Below are positions 7,370 through 15,962 of a DNA stretch of 64,000 nucleotides, piece after piece; the first letter of the stretch is position 1; the number at the start of each line of letters is the position of its first letter. The notes beneath the pieces are model-generated. The model saw nothing but the letters and a program-made list of their open reading frames with translations. It was not told the DNA's origin and ran no database searches. The DNA is taken from assembly GCF_041262565.1 (NCBI RefSeq), contig NZ_JBGCCJ010000001.1, positions 2,356,001 to 2,420,000 of the forward strand, given 5' to 3'. The DNA is from Leifsonia sp. EB41. GTDB lineage: Bacteria > Actinomycetota > Actinomycetes > Actinomycetales > Microbacteriaceae. Made by a program: the position numbers and the translations under genes.

Positions 7370-8146
7370 TCAGTTCAGCGTCGGGACATCCCGCGGCAGC
7401 TCCCCGCCCGCGTACAGCTCCGCGGCCGTCCGCTGCACGGCGGCGAGCGCCACCCGCTGCGGCCACGGCCCGTACGAGACCCGCGCGACCCCCAGCTCGT
7501 GCAGCCGCGCCGGCGGCAGCGACCCGGGCACCGCGATCACGCTCAGCTTGCGCGCCCCGAGCCCGGCGACGAGCTGCGTCACCGTCTCCTCGTCGAGGCG
7601 GCCGGGCACGAACACGCAGGTCGCACCCTCGTCCAGGAACGCCCGCCCGCGCCGGATCGCCTCCTCGGTCTTCTCCGCCGCCGTCGGGTAGGCGTTCCTG
7701 ATCCAGACGTCCGTGCGTGCGTTGAGCGCGAACGGCACGCCCTCGGCGTCGGCCGCCGCGACGGCCGCCCGGACGTGCGCGACCGCGTCCTCGAACGGAC
7801 TCACCTGGTCTTCCAGGTTCGCCCCGACCGCGCCGACGCCGATCGCCCGGCGGATCGTCTCGCCCGGGTCGCCGTACCCGGCTTCGAGGTCCGCGCTCAC
7901 CGGGAGGTCGGTGGTCGCGACGATGCGCCCGACCATGTCGAGCATCAGGTCGAGCGGGATGTTCTCGCCGTCCTCGTACCCGAGCGCCGCCGCGATCGAG
8001 TGGCTGGCCGTCGCGAGCGCGCGGGTCTCCGGGAGGGCCGCGACGGCTTTCGCGCTGATCGCGTCCCAGACGTTGACGACCTGCAGCAGTTCGGGGGCGT
8101 CGTGGAGACGGCGCAGCTCGGCGCCGCGTTCCGTGATGGTGGTCAT
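7370..8146 (-). CDS. Isocitrate lyase/PEP mutase superfamily protein
   Basis: The 258-residue TIM-barrel protein has the PEP mutase/isocitrate lyase signatures: VNVWDAISAKAVA at the N-terminus, LPVSADLEAGYGDP (metal-binding acidic residues) at about 80-93, GANLEDQ, then FALNARTDVW. It is closest to the oxaloacetate-decarboxylase-like or carboxyvinyl-carboxyphosphonate-like group rather than true isocitrate lyase, which is longer and has the KKCGH motif. It probably breaks or makes a C-C or C-P bond of an oxaloacetate-like substrate; the exact reaction is not deducible. TAGGGT ends 6 nt before the ATG (leaderless). It heads a likely two-gene unit with the YhdH-type reductase. Confidence 0.85.
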   Translation of the reverse strand: MTTITERGAELRRLHDAPELLQVVNVWDAISAKAVAALPETRALATASHSIAAALGYEDGENIPLDLMLDMVGRIVATTDLPVSADLEAGYGDPGETIRRAIGVGAVGANLEDQVSPFEDAVAHVRAAVAAADAEGVPFALNARTDVWIRNAYPTAAEKTEEAIRRGRAFLDEGATCVFVPGRLDEETVTQLVAGLGARKLSVIAVPGSLPPARLHELGVARVSYGPWPQRVALAAVQRTAAELYAGGELPRDVPTLN

Positions 8147-8152
8147 GACGCC

Positions 8153-8158
8153 ACCCTA
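8153..8158 (-). promoter_or_regulatory. -10 element of the PEP mutase-like gene
   Basis: TAGGGT on the minus strand, 6 nt before ATG 8146. Across the 22 bp to 8180 lies the divergent TAGGAT of the LssY_C gene. Confidence 0.5.
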
Positions 8159-8179
8159 CGACCCGCGCCCGACGCGCTC

Positions 8180-8185
8180 TAGGAT
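8180..8185 (+). promoter_or_regulatory. -10 element of the LssY_C gene
   Basis: TAGGAT, then GAGCGC, then ATG 8192: a 6-nt gap and no Shine-Dalgarno site. Confidence 0.5.
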
Positions 8186-8191
8186 GAGCGC

Positions 8192-9709
8192 ATGGCGGGT
8201 GCCGCTGAGCCGGAGGGGCCGCCGCGAGCGGAGCCCGCGGTGGGCGGGGGAGGGCCGTCCGACGCGCCGACCGCCCTTTCTGCCGCGGCCGCACCCGGCC
8301 CGGTCAAGACCCTCTCCGCCACCGGCCGTCGGGTGTCCGTCAACGCCGTCGTCGACAACCTCTTCTTCGTGTTCGGGGGCGTCGCGGCCGTCTGGCTCGC
8401 GTTCCTCATCTTCACCGAGAGCTTCTCGTGGGGCTGGTTCCTGCTGCTCTTCTTCGTCGTCTTCTGGATCGTGCTCGCCTACCTGGTGCTTCCGCGCCTG
8501 CACCGCATCCTCACCCAGATCTACGTGCCGGACTACTTCATCGGCCGCGCCCGCACCAGCGACGGCCTCCTCGGAGACCCGATCAACCTGGCGCTGCTGG
8601 GGTCGGAGGCGCAGCTCGACGAGGCGATGACCGCTGCCGGGTGGACGCGCGCCGACGATGTGACCGCCGCCTCGAGCCGTCGCATCATCACCTCCACGCT
8701 GTTGCGCCGGAGCTATGACGAGGCGCCGGTGAGCCCGCTCTTCCTGTTCGGGCACCAGCAGGACGTCGCGTACCAGCAGGAGGTGAAGGGCAATCCGGCC
8801 AAGCGTCACCACGTCCGGTTCTGGCGGTGCCCGGAGGGCTGGCTGCTACCGGGAGGCCACCGCGTCGACTGGCTGGCGGCCGGGACCTTCGACCGCTCGG
8901 TGGGCTTCTCGTTGTTCACACTCCAGATCACGCACAAGATCGACGCGAACACGGACATCGAACGCGACCACATCGTCTCGACGCTGACGAGCGCCGACAT
9001 CGGCGCGGAGGTCGCTGTGATCCGGGACTTCTCGTCCGGCTATCACGCCCGCAACGGCGGCGGCGACGCCATCGAGACCGACGGCGACCTCCCTGTCGTC
9101 GACCTGTCGGAGGTGCTGGTGGAGCCCCGCGCCGTCGCAGTCGCCTCGGACGCGGACCAGCGAAGGCTCGCCCGCGTCGAGCACCGCCCGGTGCCCACGA
9201 CGCTTGGCTTCCTGCTCATGGTGCTGCGTGTGCTGGCGGGCGTGCTGACCGTGGTGCTCACCGTCCTGGCCTGGCCGCTGTTCATCCGGTCGGAGCTCGT
9301 ATCCGCGACCGGCAAAGCCCTGACCGCCGCGGAACAGCAGAGCGCCGACCTGGTCTTCGGGATCGCGATGGGACTGTTCGCCGCGGGCCTGGTGTTCTAT
9401 TTCGCGATCGCTCTGCTCGTCTTCACAGGGAGCAACTGGGCCCGGATCGTCGCCATGTCGTACAGCGCCCTGCTGATCGTCCTCGCCGCGATCGACTTCT
9501 TCAACGGCGGCGAGCAGGTCACCCTTCGCACCAACATCCTCGGCCTCCCGCTCGACATCCTGGTGGTGCTCGCCCTGTCATCCCAGCGCGCACGGTTGTG
9601 GGCCCGGCGCCCCCGCTTGCGCGAGCGACGCGGAAGGCCCTCCGACGCGAGCGCCCAGGGATCGGCCACGCCCGCCCAGGAGCCCGCCGCCCAGCAGCCC
9701 GTCACCTAG
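8192..9709 (+). CDS. LssY C-terminal domain membrane protein
   Basis: This protein is 505 residues long. A Pro/Ala/Gly-rich cytoplasmic head of about 40 residues is followed by two membrane helices (NLFFVFGGVAAVWLAFLIF and FLLLFFVVFWIVLAYLVLP), then an LssY_C-like domain: LLGSEAQLDEAMTAAGWTRAD, VSPLFLFGHQQDVAYQQEV, and HHVRFWRCPEGWLL with the conserved FDRSVGFS and HKID-N-D-ER. After a charged linker come about four further membrane helices (about 345-480). LssY was named in Legionella, but the role of the C-terminal domain is unknown, and here it is not joined to a PAP2 phosphatase. The gene is monocistronic, convergent with the antiporter gene. Confidence 0.8.
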   Translation: MAGAAEPEGPPRAEPAVGGGGPSDAPTALSAAAAPGPVKTLSATGRRVSVNAVVDNLFFVFGGVAAVWLAFLIFTESFSWGWFLLLFFVVFWIVLAYLVLPRLHRILTQIYVPDYFIGRARTSDGLLGDPINLALLGSEAQLDEAMTAAGWTRADDVTAASSRRIITSTLLRRSYDEAPVSPLFLFGHQQDVAYQQEVKGNPAKRHHVRFWRCPEGWLLPGGHRVDWLAAGTFDRSVGFSLFTLQITHKIDANTDIERDHIVSTLTSADIGAEVAVIRDFSSGYHARNGGGDAIETDGDLPVVDLSEVLVEPRAVAVASDADQRRLARVEHRPVPTTLGFLLMVLRVLAGVLTVVLTVLAWPLFIRSELVSATGKALTAAEQQSADLVFGIAMGLFAAGLVFYFAIALLVFTGSNWARIVAMSYSALLIVLAAIDFFNGGEQVTLRTNILGLPLDILVVLALSSQRARLWARRPRLRERRGRPSDASAQGSATPAQEPAAQQPVT

Positions 9710-9734
9710 GAGGCCGCCACCCGGTACTCCACCT

Positions 9735-11327
9735 TCACATCAACTTCTTCCCCTCCGCCCCTCCCGCCTTCAGCGCCGACTCCTCGGCGTCCAGGAAGGC
9801 GAGCACCGACCGCACGGCCGGCTCCTGGTACCGCCCTTCGGCCCGCGCTTCGAGGACCGCCTGCCGTTCCGCCACGATCATCGACCGCCGCAGCTTCCGG
9901 TACTCGAGCGGGGCAGGGACCTCCGCGTCCGGAACCGGGTTCTCGAGCGCTTCCGAGAGGAAGACCGCGTTGACGCGCAGCCGTTCGATCACCCGCTCGT
10001 CCTCCTGCCCGGTCACCCGCGACTCCAGGTGCTCCAGCCCGGCCGCCTGCGCCTCGGCGAGGAGCCGCTCCATCTCGCCCGCCTCCTGAGCGAAGTCCGG
10101 GGGCGGCAGCTTCAGCCGGCGGATGACCCACGGCAGCGCGAGTCCCTCCAGCAGAGTCGCCACCACCACCACGAACGCCAGGAACTGCAGGAATTCGCGA
10201 TGCGGCGTCGACTCCGGCAGCAGGAACACCGCCGCGAGCGTCACCACACCGCGGATCCCGGCGAACGACACCGCGATGCCGGTCGGCCAGGTCCAGCCGC
10301 GCTCCCGGAGGCGTTGCGGCCCGTACCGGTACAGCGCGGTCGTCCCGACCATCCACAGGAACCGCGCCAGGAACAGCGCGAGCAGCACGGCGATGCAGAT
10401 CCACACGGTCTCGGAAACCGTGATGCCCGAACGGAACGCCGAGTTCAGGATGCTCGACAGCTCCAGCCCGATGAAGAGGAAGACCGCGTTCTCGAGCAGG
10501 AACTCGATCGTTCGCCAGTTGATCGTCTCCGCGATCCTGGCCTCCGCCGTCTGGATGGTGGGCGAGCGGTAGCCGAGGTACAGGCCGGCCACGACGACCG
10601 ACAGGATGCCCGACCCGTGAAGGAACTGCGACGGGATGAACGCCAGGTACGGCGTGATCAATCCGATGGACGTGTCCAGCACGGGGGAGCGGAGCTGCTT
10701 GCGGATGAGCGAGAGCACCCACCCCACAAGGAGGCCCATCCCGACCCCGACCACGACCGCGATCACGAAGTCGCCGGCGATGGCCCACGGGTTCACGATG
10801 CTGACGATCGCGGCGATGCTCGCGTTCAGCGCCACCAGGGCGGTCGCGTCGTTGAGCAGGCTCTCGCCCTCCAGCACGGTGACGAGTCGCCGCGGGAGGT
10901 GCACCCGGCCCGCGATCGCCGTCACCGCCACCGTGTCCGTCGGCGCCACCACCGCCCCGAACGCGAAGGCCGCCGCGACCGTGATCGCCGGCACCACCAG
11001 CCATGTCGTGAAGCCGACCACGACCACCGTGAACACCACGAGCCCGACCGAGAGCAGGAGGATGCCGTCGCGCCTGGCGCGCACGTCCACGATCGACGTC
11101 TGGATGGCCGCCGCGAACAGCAACGGAGGCAGCAGCCCGTAGAGCACGACCTCCGGCTCCAGCGCCACCTGCGGCACCCCGGGGATGAAGGACGCGATCG
11201 CGCCCACGACCACCAGCACGACGGGCGCCGACCAGTTGACGCGCCGCGAGAGGCCAGTGACCGTGACCGTGACGACGACGAAGGACACGATCCAGACGAT
11301 GGTGGTGACCGGATCCATGAGGTTCAT
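9735..11327 (-). CDS. Na+/H+ antiporter, CPA1 family
   Basis: The product has 530 residues with about 12 membrane helices. Conserved CPA1 motifs are visible: GLLPPLLFAAAIQT, FGAVVAPTDTVAVTAI (membrane acidic residue for ion exchange) and VLEGESLLNDATALVAL (the ND motif). The last 110 residues are a hydrophilic, charged, helical tail (EAGEMERLLAEAQAAGLEHL) that probably regulates transport in the cytoplasm. It would expel Na+ for protons and support pH and salt homeostasis. Start choice is uncertain: ATG 11327 gives MNLMDP, ATG 11318 gives MDP; neither has a clear Shine-Dalgarno site. Confidence 0.88.
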   Translation of the reverse strand: MNLMDPVTTIVWIVSFVVVTVTVTGLSRRVNWSAPVVLVVVGAIASFIPGVPQVALEPEVVLYGLLPPLLFAAAIQTSIVDVRARRDGILLLSVGLVVFTVVVVGFTTWLVVPAITVAAAFAFGAVVAPTDTVAVTAIAGRVHLPRRLVTVLEGESLLNDATALVALNASIAAIVSIVNPWAIAGDFVIAVVVGVGMGLLVGWVLSLIRKQLRSPVLDTSIGLITPYLAFIPSQFLHGSGILSVVVAGLYLGYRSPTIQTAEARIAETINWRTIEFLLENAVFLFIGLELSSILNSAFRSGITVSETVWICIAVLLALFLARFLWMVGTTALYRYGPQRLRERGWTWPTGIAVSFAGIRGVVTLAAVFLLPESTPHREFLQFLAFVVVVATLLEGLALPWVIRRLKLPPPDFAQEAGEMERLLAEAQAAGLEHLESRVTGQEDERVIERLRVNAVFLSEALENPVPDAEVPAPLEYRKLRRSMIVAERQAVLEARAEGRYQEPAVRSVLAFLDAEESALKAGGAEGKKLM

Positions 11328-11417
11328 CTTGGCCGCAACGCGAAACGGCCAGCAATGGTTCCCACGAATCGGTGGAGAACTCGCCGAAGCCGGAGACTGT
11401 GGAGGACTACGGCTGCG

Positions 11418-12305
11418 TCATGCGGCGTGCGCGGCGCACTCCACCACGTCGCACTCCTCGCACACCACCAGCTGCTCCCGGCACGACGGATCGCTGCAGT
11501 TCCGCATCCGGTCGGTCGCCGTCCCGCACGCCGCGCAGCGCCCGACCACCGCGGAGTGGTCCGAGAACCGCACCGACCCGCGCCCGTCGAACACGTACAG
11601 CGACCCTTCCCACAGCCCGTCGTCCCCGAAGCGCTCGCCGTAGCGGACCACGCCGCCGTCGAGCTGGTAGACCTCGCCGAACCCGCGCGAACGCATCAGC
11701 CCGGACAGCACCTCGCAGCGGATTCCGCCGGTGCAGTACGTCACGACCGGCTTGTCCTTGAGGTGGTCGTACCGTCCGCTTTCGAGCTCGGCGACGAACT
11801 CGCGGGTCGTCGCCACCTCGGGCACGACCGCCCCGCGGAACCGGCCGATCTCCGCCTCGAACCGGTTGCGTCCGTCGAAGAACACCACGTCGTCGCGGGA
11901 GTCCAGGAGCGCGTGCAGCGCATCCGGGTCCAGCCGTGAGCCTCCGCCGACGACGCCGGACGCATCCACCCGGAGCTCCGACGGCGCACCGAACGACACG
12001 ATCTCCTCGCGAACGCGCACCGACAGCCGAGGGAAGTCCAGGCTCCCTCCCGAGACGTCCAGCCCCGACCCGTCGCTCCACTTCACGTCGAGGTCGTGGA
12101 AGGCCGCGTAGTCCTTGGTCTTGCGCAGGTACCGCTTGAGCGCGCCGAGCTCCCCGCCCAGCGTCCCGTTGATGCCGTCCTTCGACAGCAGGATGCGCCC
12201 GCGCAGCCCGAGCGCCTCACACAGATCGCGCTGCCACAGCCGCACCGCATCCGGGTCCGACAGCGGTGCGAAGGCGTAGTAGAGGAGGACTTTCGCGACG
12301 GGCAC
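11418..12305 (-). CDS. trhO: tRNA uridine(34) hydroxylase, rhodanese family (TrhO/YceA)
   Basis: The 295-residue protein has the TrhO layout: an N-terminal acylphosphatase-like domain ([12 protein letters not shown], then [16 protein letters not shown]), a rhodanese domain with the catalytic loop [11 protein letters not shown] (Cys about 191), and a Cys-rich C-terminus (CAACGT, CSDPSC, CEECD) likely binding zinc. TrhO hydroxylates uridine 34 of tRNAs to 5-hydroxyuridine in an oxygen-dependent manner, aiding wobble decoding. GTG 12305 was chosen because TAGCAT ends 6 nt upstream of it, the leaderless pattern, and the protein start matches the family. Confidence 0.9.
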   Translation of the reverse strand: MPVAKVLLYYAFAPLSDPDAVRLWQRDLCEALGLRGRILLSKDGINGTLGGELGALKRYLRKTKDYAAFHDLDVKWSDGSGLDVSGGSLDFPRLSVRVREEIVSFGAPSELRVDASGVVGGGSRLDPDALHALLDSRDDVVFFDGRNRFEAEIGRFRGAVVPEVATTREFVAELESGRYDHLKDKPVVTYCTGGIRCEVLSGLMRSRGFGEVYQLDGGVVRYGERFGDDGLWEGSLYVFDGRGSVRFSDHSAVVGRCAACGTATDRMRNCSDPSCREQLVVCEECDVVECAAHAA

Positions 12306-12311
12306 CGGGGG

Positions 12312-12317
12312 ATGCTA
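12312..12317 (-). promoter_or_regulatory. -10 element of trhO
   Basis: TAGCAT on the minus strand with a 6-nt gap of C/G to GTG 12305. Confidence 0.45.
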
Positions 12318-12386
12318 GCAGCGGCGACTGCGAGAACAGACAGATTCGTTAGTCATCCGTTCAGCGGAATGGACCAGAGTGGTTGT

Positions 12387-13175
12387 ATGCGAACCATCGT
12401 CATCCTGCCCACGTATAACGAGCGGGAGAACATCGGACCCGTGGTCGGCCGCATCCGCGCCTCGGCCCCGGAGGTCGACGTGCTCGTGGTCGACGACGGT
12501 TCGCCGGACGGCACCGGCGAGATCGCGGACGCGCTCGCCGCGACCGACGCCAACGTCAAGGTGCTGCACCGCGCAGGCAAGGAGGGCCTCGGCGCCGCCT
12601 ACCGGGCCGGCATGGCCTGGGCGCTCGACGACGGGTACGACGCGGTGGTCGAGATGGACGCCGACGGCTCGCACCGCCCGGAGGAGCTGCCCTCCCTGCT
12701 CGCAGCGCTCCGCCACCTCCCGCAGGGCGATGCGGCGGACGGCGCCGACCTCGTGCTGGGCTCCCGCTGGGTCCAGGGCGGCGGCGTGGTCAACTGGCCC
12801 GCGCGCCGGCGGTTCCTCTCCAAGGGTGGCAGCACGTACTCCCGCTTCTGGCTGGGCGTCCCGGCGAAGGACGTGACCGGCGGCTACCGCGCGTTCACCG
12901 CCGATGCGCTCCGCCGCATCCACTTCGAGGACGTCGAGAGCCAGGGCTACTGCTTCCAGATCGACATGCTGCGCCGCGCATACGACGCCGGCCTCAGTGT
13001 CGTGGAAGTGCCGATCACGTTCGTCGAGCGCGAGCACGGTGTCTCCAAGATGAGCGGCGGCATCGTCGCCGAGGCCATGTTGCGGGTGACCGGCTGGGGG
13101 ATCGTCGGGCTCCCGCGCCGCTTCCGCCGGCGTCCCGTCCCCGCCACCGTGACGGAGACGACGCAGCGGGCGTAG
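12387..13175 (+). CDS. Polyprenol monophosphomannose synthase (GT2)
   Basis: This 262-residue GT-A glycosyltransferase lacks the membrane anchor domain. It begins MRTIVILPTYNERENI and has VDDGSPDGTGEIA, the metal-binding DAD (residues about 91-93, MDADGSHRP), LGSRWVQGG and the acceptor loop DVTGGYRAF, all typical of dolichol/polyprenol-phosphate mannosyltransferases (Ppm1/Dpm1). It transfers mannose from GDP-mannose to polyprenyl phosphate at the inner face of the membrane, feeding lipoglycan and protein mannosylation in actinobacteria. No Lnt-like partner is adjacent. ATG 12387 is preferred over an in-frame ATG at 12369 because family proteins start there and CAGAGT ends 6 nt upstream. Its TAG stop forms part of the next gene's -10. 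Confidence 0.9.
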   Translation: MRTIVILPTYNERENIGPVVGRIRASAPEVDVLVVDDGSPDGTGEIADALAATDANVKVLHRAGKEGLGAAYRAGMAWALDDGYDAVVEMDADGSHRPEELPSLLAALRHLPQGDAADGADLVLGSRWVQGGGVVNWPARRRFLSKGGSTYSRFWLGVPAKDVTGGYRAFTADALRRIHFEDVESQGYCFQIDMLRRAYDAGLSVVEVPITFVEREHGVSKMSGGIVAEAMLRVTGWGIVGLPRRFRRRPVPATVTETTQRA

Positions 13176-13178
13176 CGT
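13173..13178 (+). promoter_or_regulatory. -10 element of the YbhB gene, overlapping the upstream stop codon
   Basis: TAGCGT, then GAGCGCT, then ATG 13186: a 7-nt gap. The first three bases are the TAG stop codon of the mannosyltransferase gene. Confidence 0.5.
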
Positions 13179-13185
13179 GAGCGCT

Positions 13186-13716
13186 ATGTCGAAAGATCCG
13201 CTGGAGCGCTTCGGCGCCGTTCCTCAGTTCACGGTCACGAGCGACGACGTCGCCGACGACCGCCCGCTCGGCCGCGCGCAGTGGGGCGCGGGCGGAGGCG
13301 GTGGCGATGTGTCGCCGCAGCTTTCCTGGAGTGGGTTCCCCGCCGACACGAAGAGCTTCGCCGTCACCATCCACGACCCGGACGCCCCGACCGGCTCGGG
13401 CTTCTGGCACTGGGCCGTCTACAACATCCCGGCGTCGGTGACCTCGCTGCCATCCGGCGCGGGAGCGGAGGGCGGCGGGAGCCTCCCGCGGGGCGCCGCC
13501 ATGCTCTCCAACGAGCTGCGCTCGAAGAGCTTCACCGGTGCCGGCCCGCCTCCCGGAACCGGCACGCACCACTATCACGTGGTCGTGCACGCCCTCGACG
13601 TCGACCACCTCGACCTCGACCCGGAGTCGACGCCGGCCGTGCTGGGCTTCAACGCGCACTTCCACTCGCTGGGCCGCGCCGTGGTCACCCCGGTCGCGAC
13701 CGCAGGGGACATCTAG
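13186..13716 (+). CDS. YbhB/YbcL family PEBP-like protein
   Basis: The protein has 176 residues of phosphatidylethanolamine-binding-protein fold. Landmarks are DVSPQLSWSGFPADTKSFAV, the ligand-site DPDAPTGSGFWHWAVYNIP and the C-terminal GTHHYHVVVHALDV. Bacterial YbhB/YbcL proteins are described as Raf-kinase-inhibitor-like; their physiological role is not settled. There is no signal peptide, so it is cytoplasmic. An in-frame GTG at 13177 also exists, but ATG 13186 fits the 7-nt gap from TAGCGT. The gene is convergent with the LysE gene, 4 nt apart. Confidence 0.9.
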   Translation: MSKDPLERFGAVPQFTVTSDDVADDRPLGRAQWGAGGGGGDVSPQLSWSGFPADTKSFAVTIHDPDAPTGSGFWHWAVYNIPASVTSLPSGAGAEGGGSLPRGAAMLSNELRSKSFTGAGPPPGTGTHHYHVVVHALDVDHLDLDPESTPAVLGFNAHFHSLGRAVVTPVATAGDI

Positions 13717-13720
13717 CCGC

Positions 13721-14359
13721 TCAGTGCTTGTTGCCGGTGAGGGCGAGCACGCCGCCCAGCCCGATCATCATCACGCCCCCGGTCGCACCGAGCCGTTCGA
13801 CCCGCTTGGGGGACCGCCCGAACCACGCCCGGGCGGTTCCCGCGGCGAGCGCCCACACGCTGTCGAATGTCAGCGCCAGCAGCAGGAACACCACCCCGAG
13901 CTCGAAGAGCTGCACCGGGATGCCGCCCGCCTTGTAGTCGACGAACTGCGGCAGCGCCGCGACGAAGAAGACCAGAGACTTCGGATTGGTGACCCCGACC
14001 AGCATCCCCTCGCCGATGATCCGCCAGCGCGACCTCCGCGGAGGCGTCGCCTCGTGCGTCACCGCGGTGTGCCTGCGGTGCCGGATGGCCTGCACGCCGA
14101 GGTACATCAGGTACGCCGCTCCCGCGTACTTCACGATCGTGAACGCCACCATCGACTGCGCGACGAGCGCCCCCACGCCGAGCGAGACCGCGACGATGAG
14201 CGGCAGCATCCCGAGCGCGTTGCCGAGCACGCTCAGCAGGCCGCCGAGCCTCCCGAGCGCCAGCGACCGCCCGATCACGAACAGCACGCTCGGTCCTGGG
14301 ATCACGATGAGCGCGATCGACGCGAGCGCGAACGCGAGCAGGGAGGGCGGCGGGACCAT
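13721..14359 (-). CDS. LysE/RhtB family amino-acid exporter
   Basis: The 212-residue membrane protein has about six helices and the family signature VIPGPSVLFVIGRSLALG near the N-terminus, followed by LLSVLGNALGMLPLI and KYAGAAYLMYLGVQAI. These exporters remove excess basic amino acids, homoserine or threonine. The gene is divergent from prpD. Its -10 TACGCT ends 6 nt before the ATG and lies only 7 bp from the divergent TAGGTT of prpD. Substrate is not predictable. Confidence 0.88.
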   Translation of the reverse strand: MVPPPSLLAFALASIALIVIPGPSVLFVIGRSLALGRLGGLLSVLGNALGMLPLIVAVSLGVGALVAQSMVAFTIVKYAGAAYLMYLGVQAIRHRRHTAVTHEATPPRRSRWRIIGEGMLVGVTNPKSLVFFVAALPQFVDYKAGGIPVQLFELGVVFLLLALTFDSVWALAAGTARAWFGRSPKRVERLGATGGVMMIGLGGVLALTGNKH

Positions 14360-14365
14360 AGCAGG

Positions 14366-14384
14366 AGCGTAGGCGAGGTAGGTT
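14366..14384. promoter_or_regulatory. Divergent leaderless promoters of lysE-like gene and prpD
   Basis: Minus strand: TACGCT (14371-14366), 6 nt before ATG 14359. Plus strand: TAGGTT (14379-14384), 6 nt before GTG 14391. The two hexamers are 7 bp apart, so each promoter's -35 region lies within the other gene. Confidence 0.5.
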
Positions 14385-14390
14385 CGTTAC

Positions 14391-15962
14391 GTGAAGCTCC
14401 ACAACGTTCGTGTGCACAGAAGCGACGAGCACCTCGCCCGTCAGGATCAGCTCGCCTGGAAGATCGCGGAGGTCGCCGCCGACCCTGTGGAGGTCGACTC
14501 CGAGGTCGCCGACATGGTGATCAACCGCGTCATCGACAACGCCGCCGTGGCCGCGGCCTCCCTCACCCGCAGGCCGGTCGTATCGGCCCGCTCGCAGGCG
14601 CTGGCCCACCCGCTGCCGTCCGCGCAGCTCGAGGAGCTGACGGCCTCCGCCGACCATCCGCAGGACGGCTCGACGGTGTTCGGCGAACCGCAGCGGACCC
14701 GGGTCAGCCCGGAGTGGGCCGCCTGGGCGAACGGCGTCGCCGTGCGCGAGCTCGACTACCACGACACCTTCCTCGCCGCGGAGTATTCACACCCCGGCGA
14801 CAACATCCCGCCGATCACCGCCGTCGCCCAGCATGCCGCCCGCGCCTACGGCCTGACCGGCCGCGACCTGGTGCGCGGCATCGCGACCGGCTACGAGATC
14901 CAGATCGACCTCGCGAAGGCGATCAGCCTGCACGCGCACAAGATCGACCACGTGGCCCACCTCGGCCCGAGCGCCGCGGCCGGCATCGGGACACTGCTGC
15001 ACCTGCCGCCGGAGACGATCTTCCAGGCCATCGGCCAGGCGCTCCACACCACGACTGCCACCCGCCAGTCGCGCAAGGGGGAGATCTCGAGCTGGAAGGC
15101 GCACGCGCCCGCGTTCGCCGGCAAGATGGCCGTCGAGGCGATCGACCGGGCGCTGCGCGGCGAGACCAGCCCCACCCCGATCTACGAGGGCGAGGACGGC
15201 GTGATCGCCTGGCTGCTCGACGGCCCGAGCGCCTCCTACGACGTGCCGCTGCCGGAGGCCGGCGAGGCCAAGCGCGCGATCCTCGACTCGTATACGAAGG
15301 AGCACTCCGCCGAGTACCAGGCGCAGGCCTGGATCGACCTCGCGCGCAAGCTCCACAAGGAGCACCCGGAGGCCGCCGACCCGGAGCGTGTGGAGAGCAT
15401 CGTCATCCACACCTCGCACCACACGCATTACGTGATCGGCTCCGGCGCGAACGACCCGCAGAAGTACGACCCCACCGCGTCGCGCGAGACGCTGGACCAC
15501 AGCATCCCGTACATCTTCACGGTCGCGCTGCAGGACGGCGGCTGGCACCACGTGGAGTCCTACCTGCCGACCCGTGCCGCGCGCCCCGACACCGTCGCGC
15601 TGTGGGGCAAGGTCACCACGACCGAGGACCCGGAGTGGACCCGCCGCTACCACTCGATCGACCCGGCCGAGAAGGCGTTCGGCGGCCGCGTCGTCATCAC
15701 GCTCGCGGACGGCCGCGTGATCGAGGACCAGATCGCCGTCGCGGACGCCCACCCGCTCGGCGCCCGGCCGTTCGCCCGCGCCGACTACGTCGCCAAGTTC
15801 CGCTCGCTGGCGGCGGAGGTGCTGGAGGAGGCCGAGATCGAGCGCTTCCTCGCCCTCGCCGAGCGCCTCCCCGAGCTGTCCGCCGCCGAGCTCGGCGGCC
15901 TCACCATCACCGCGCGTCCCGGCCTGCTGGCCGGATTCCCCGCGCCGAGAGGACTGTTCTGA
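14391..15962 (+). CDS. prpD: 2-methylcitrate dehydratase (MmgE/PrpD family)
   Basis: The product of 523 residues is full length for PrpD. Recognisable segments are [52 protein letters not shown] (active-site region), [16 protein letters not shown] and the C-terminal [16 protein letters not shown]. It dehydrates 2-methylcitrate to 2-methylaconitate in the methylcitrate cycle for propionyl-CoA. It starts at GTG 14391 with TAGGTT 6 nt upstream, and its TGA overlaps the ATG of prpB (ATGA), so translation is coupled. It heads prpD-prpB-prpC with no adjacent regulator. Confidence 0.93.
   Translation: MKLHNVRVHRSDEHLARQDQLAWKIAEVAADPVEVDSEVADMVINRVIDNAAVAAASLTRRPVVSARSQALAHPLPSAQLEELTASADHPQDGSTVFGEPQRTRVSPEWAAWANGVAVRELDYHDTFLAAEYSHPGDNIPPITAVAQHAARAYGLTGRDLVRGIATGYEIQIDLAKAISLHAHKIDHVAHLGPSAAAGIGTLLHLPPETIFQAIGQALHTTTATRQSRKGEISSWKAHAPAFAGKMAVEAIDRALRGETSPTPIYEGEDGVIAWLLDGPSASYDVPLPEAGEAKRAILDSYTKEHSAEYQAQAWIDLARKLHKEHPEAADPERVESIVIHTSHHTHYVIGSGANDPQKYDPTASRETLDHSIPYIFTVALQDGGWHHVESYLPTRAARPDTVALWGKVTTTEDPEWTRRYHSIDPAEKAFGGRVVITLADGRVIEDQIAVADAHPLGARPFARADYVAKFRSLAAEVLEEAEIERFLALAERLPELSAAELGGLTITARPGLLAGFPAPRGLF

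Noticed and set aside
9706-11939. Long Arg/His-rich frames on either strand over the antiporter gene
   Set aside because: Shadows of a gene with clear membrane helices and CPA1 motifs.
13538-15961. Long plus-strand frame joining the YbhB, LysE and prpD region in front of prpB
   Set aside because: Only the part after 15962 is real (prpB). The rest is a shadow of well-defined genes in other frames and has Arg/Pro-rich, motif-free sequence.
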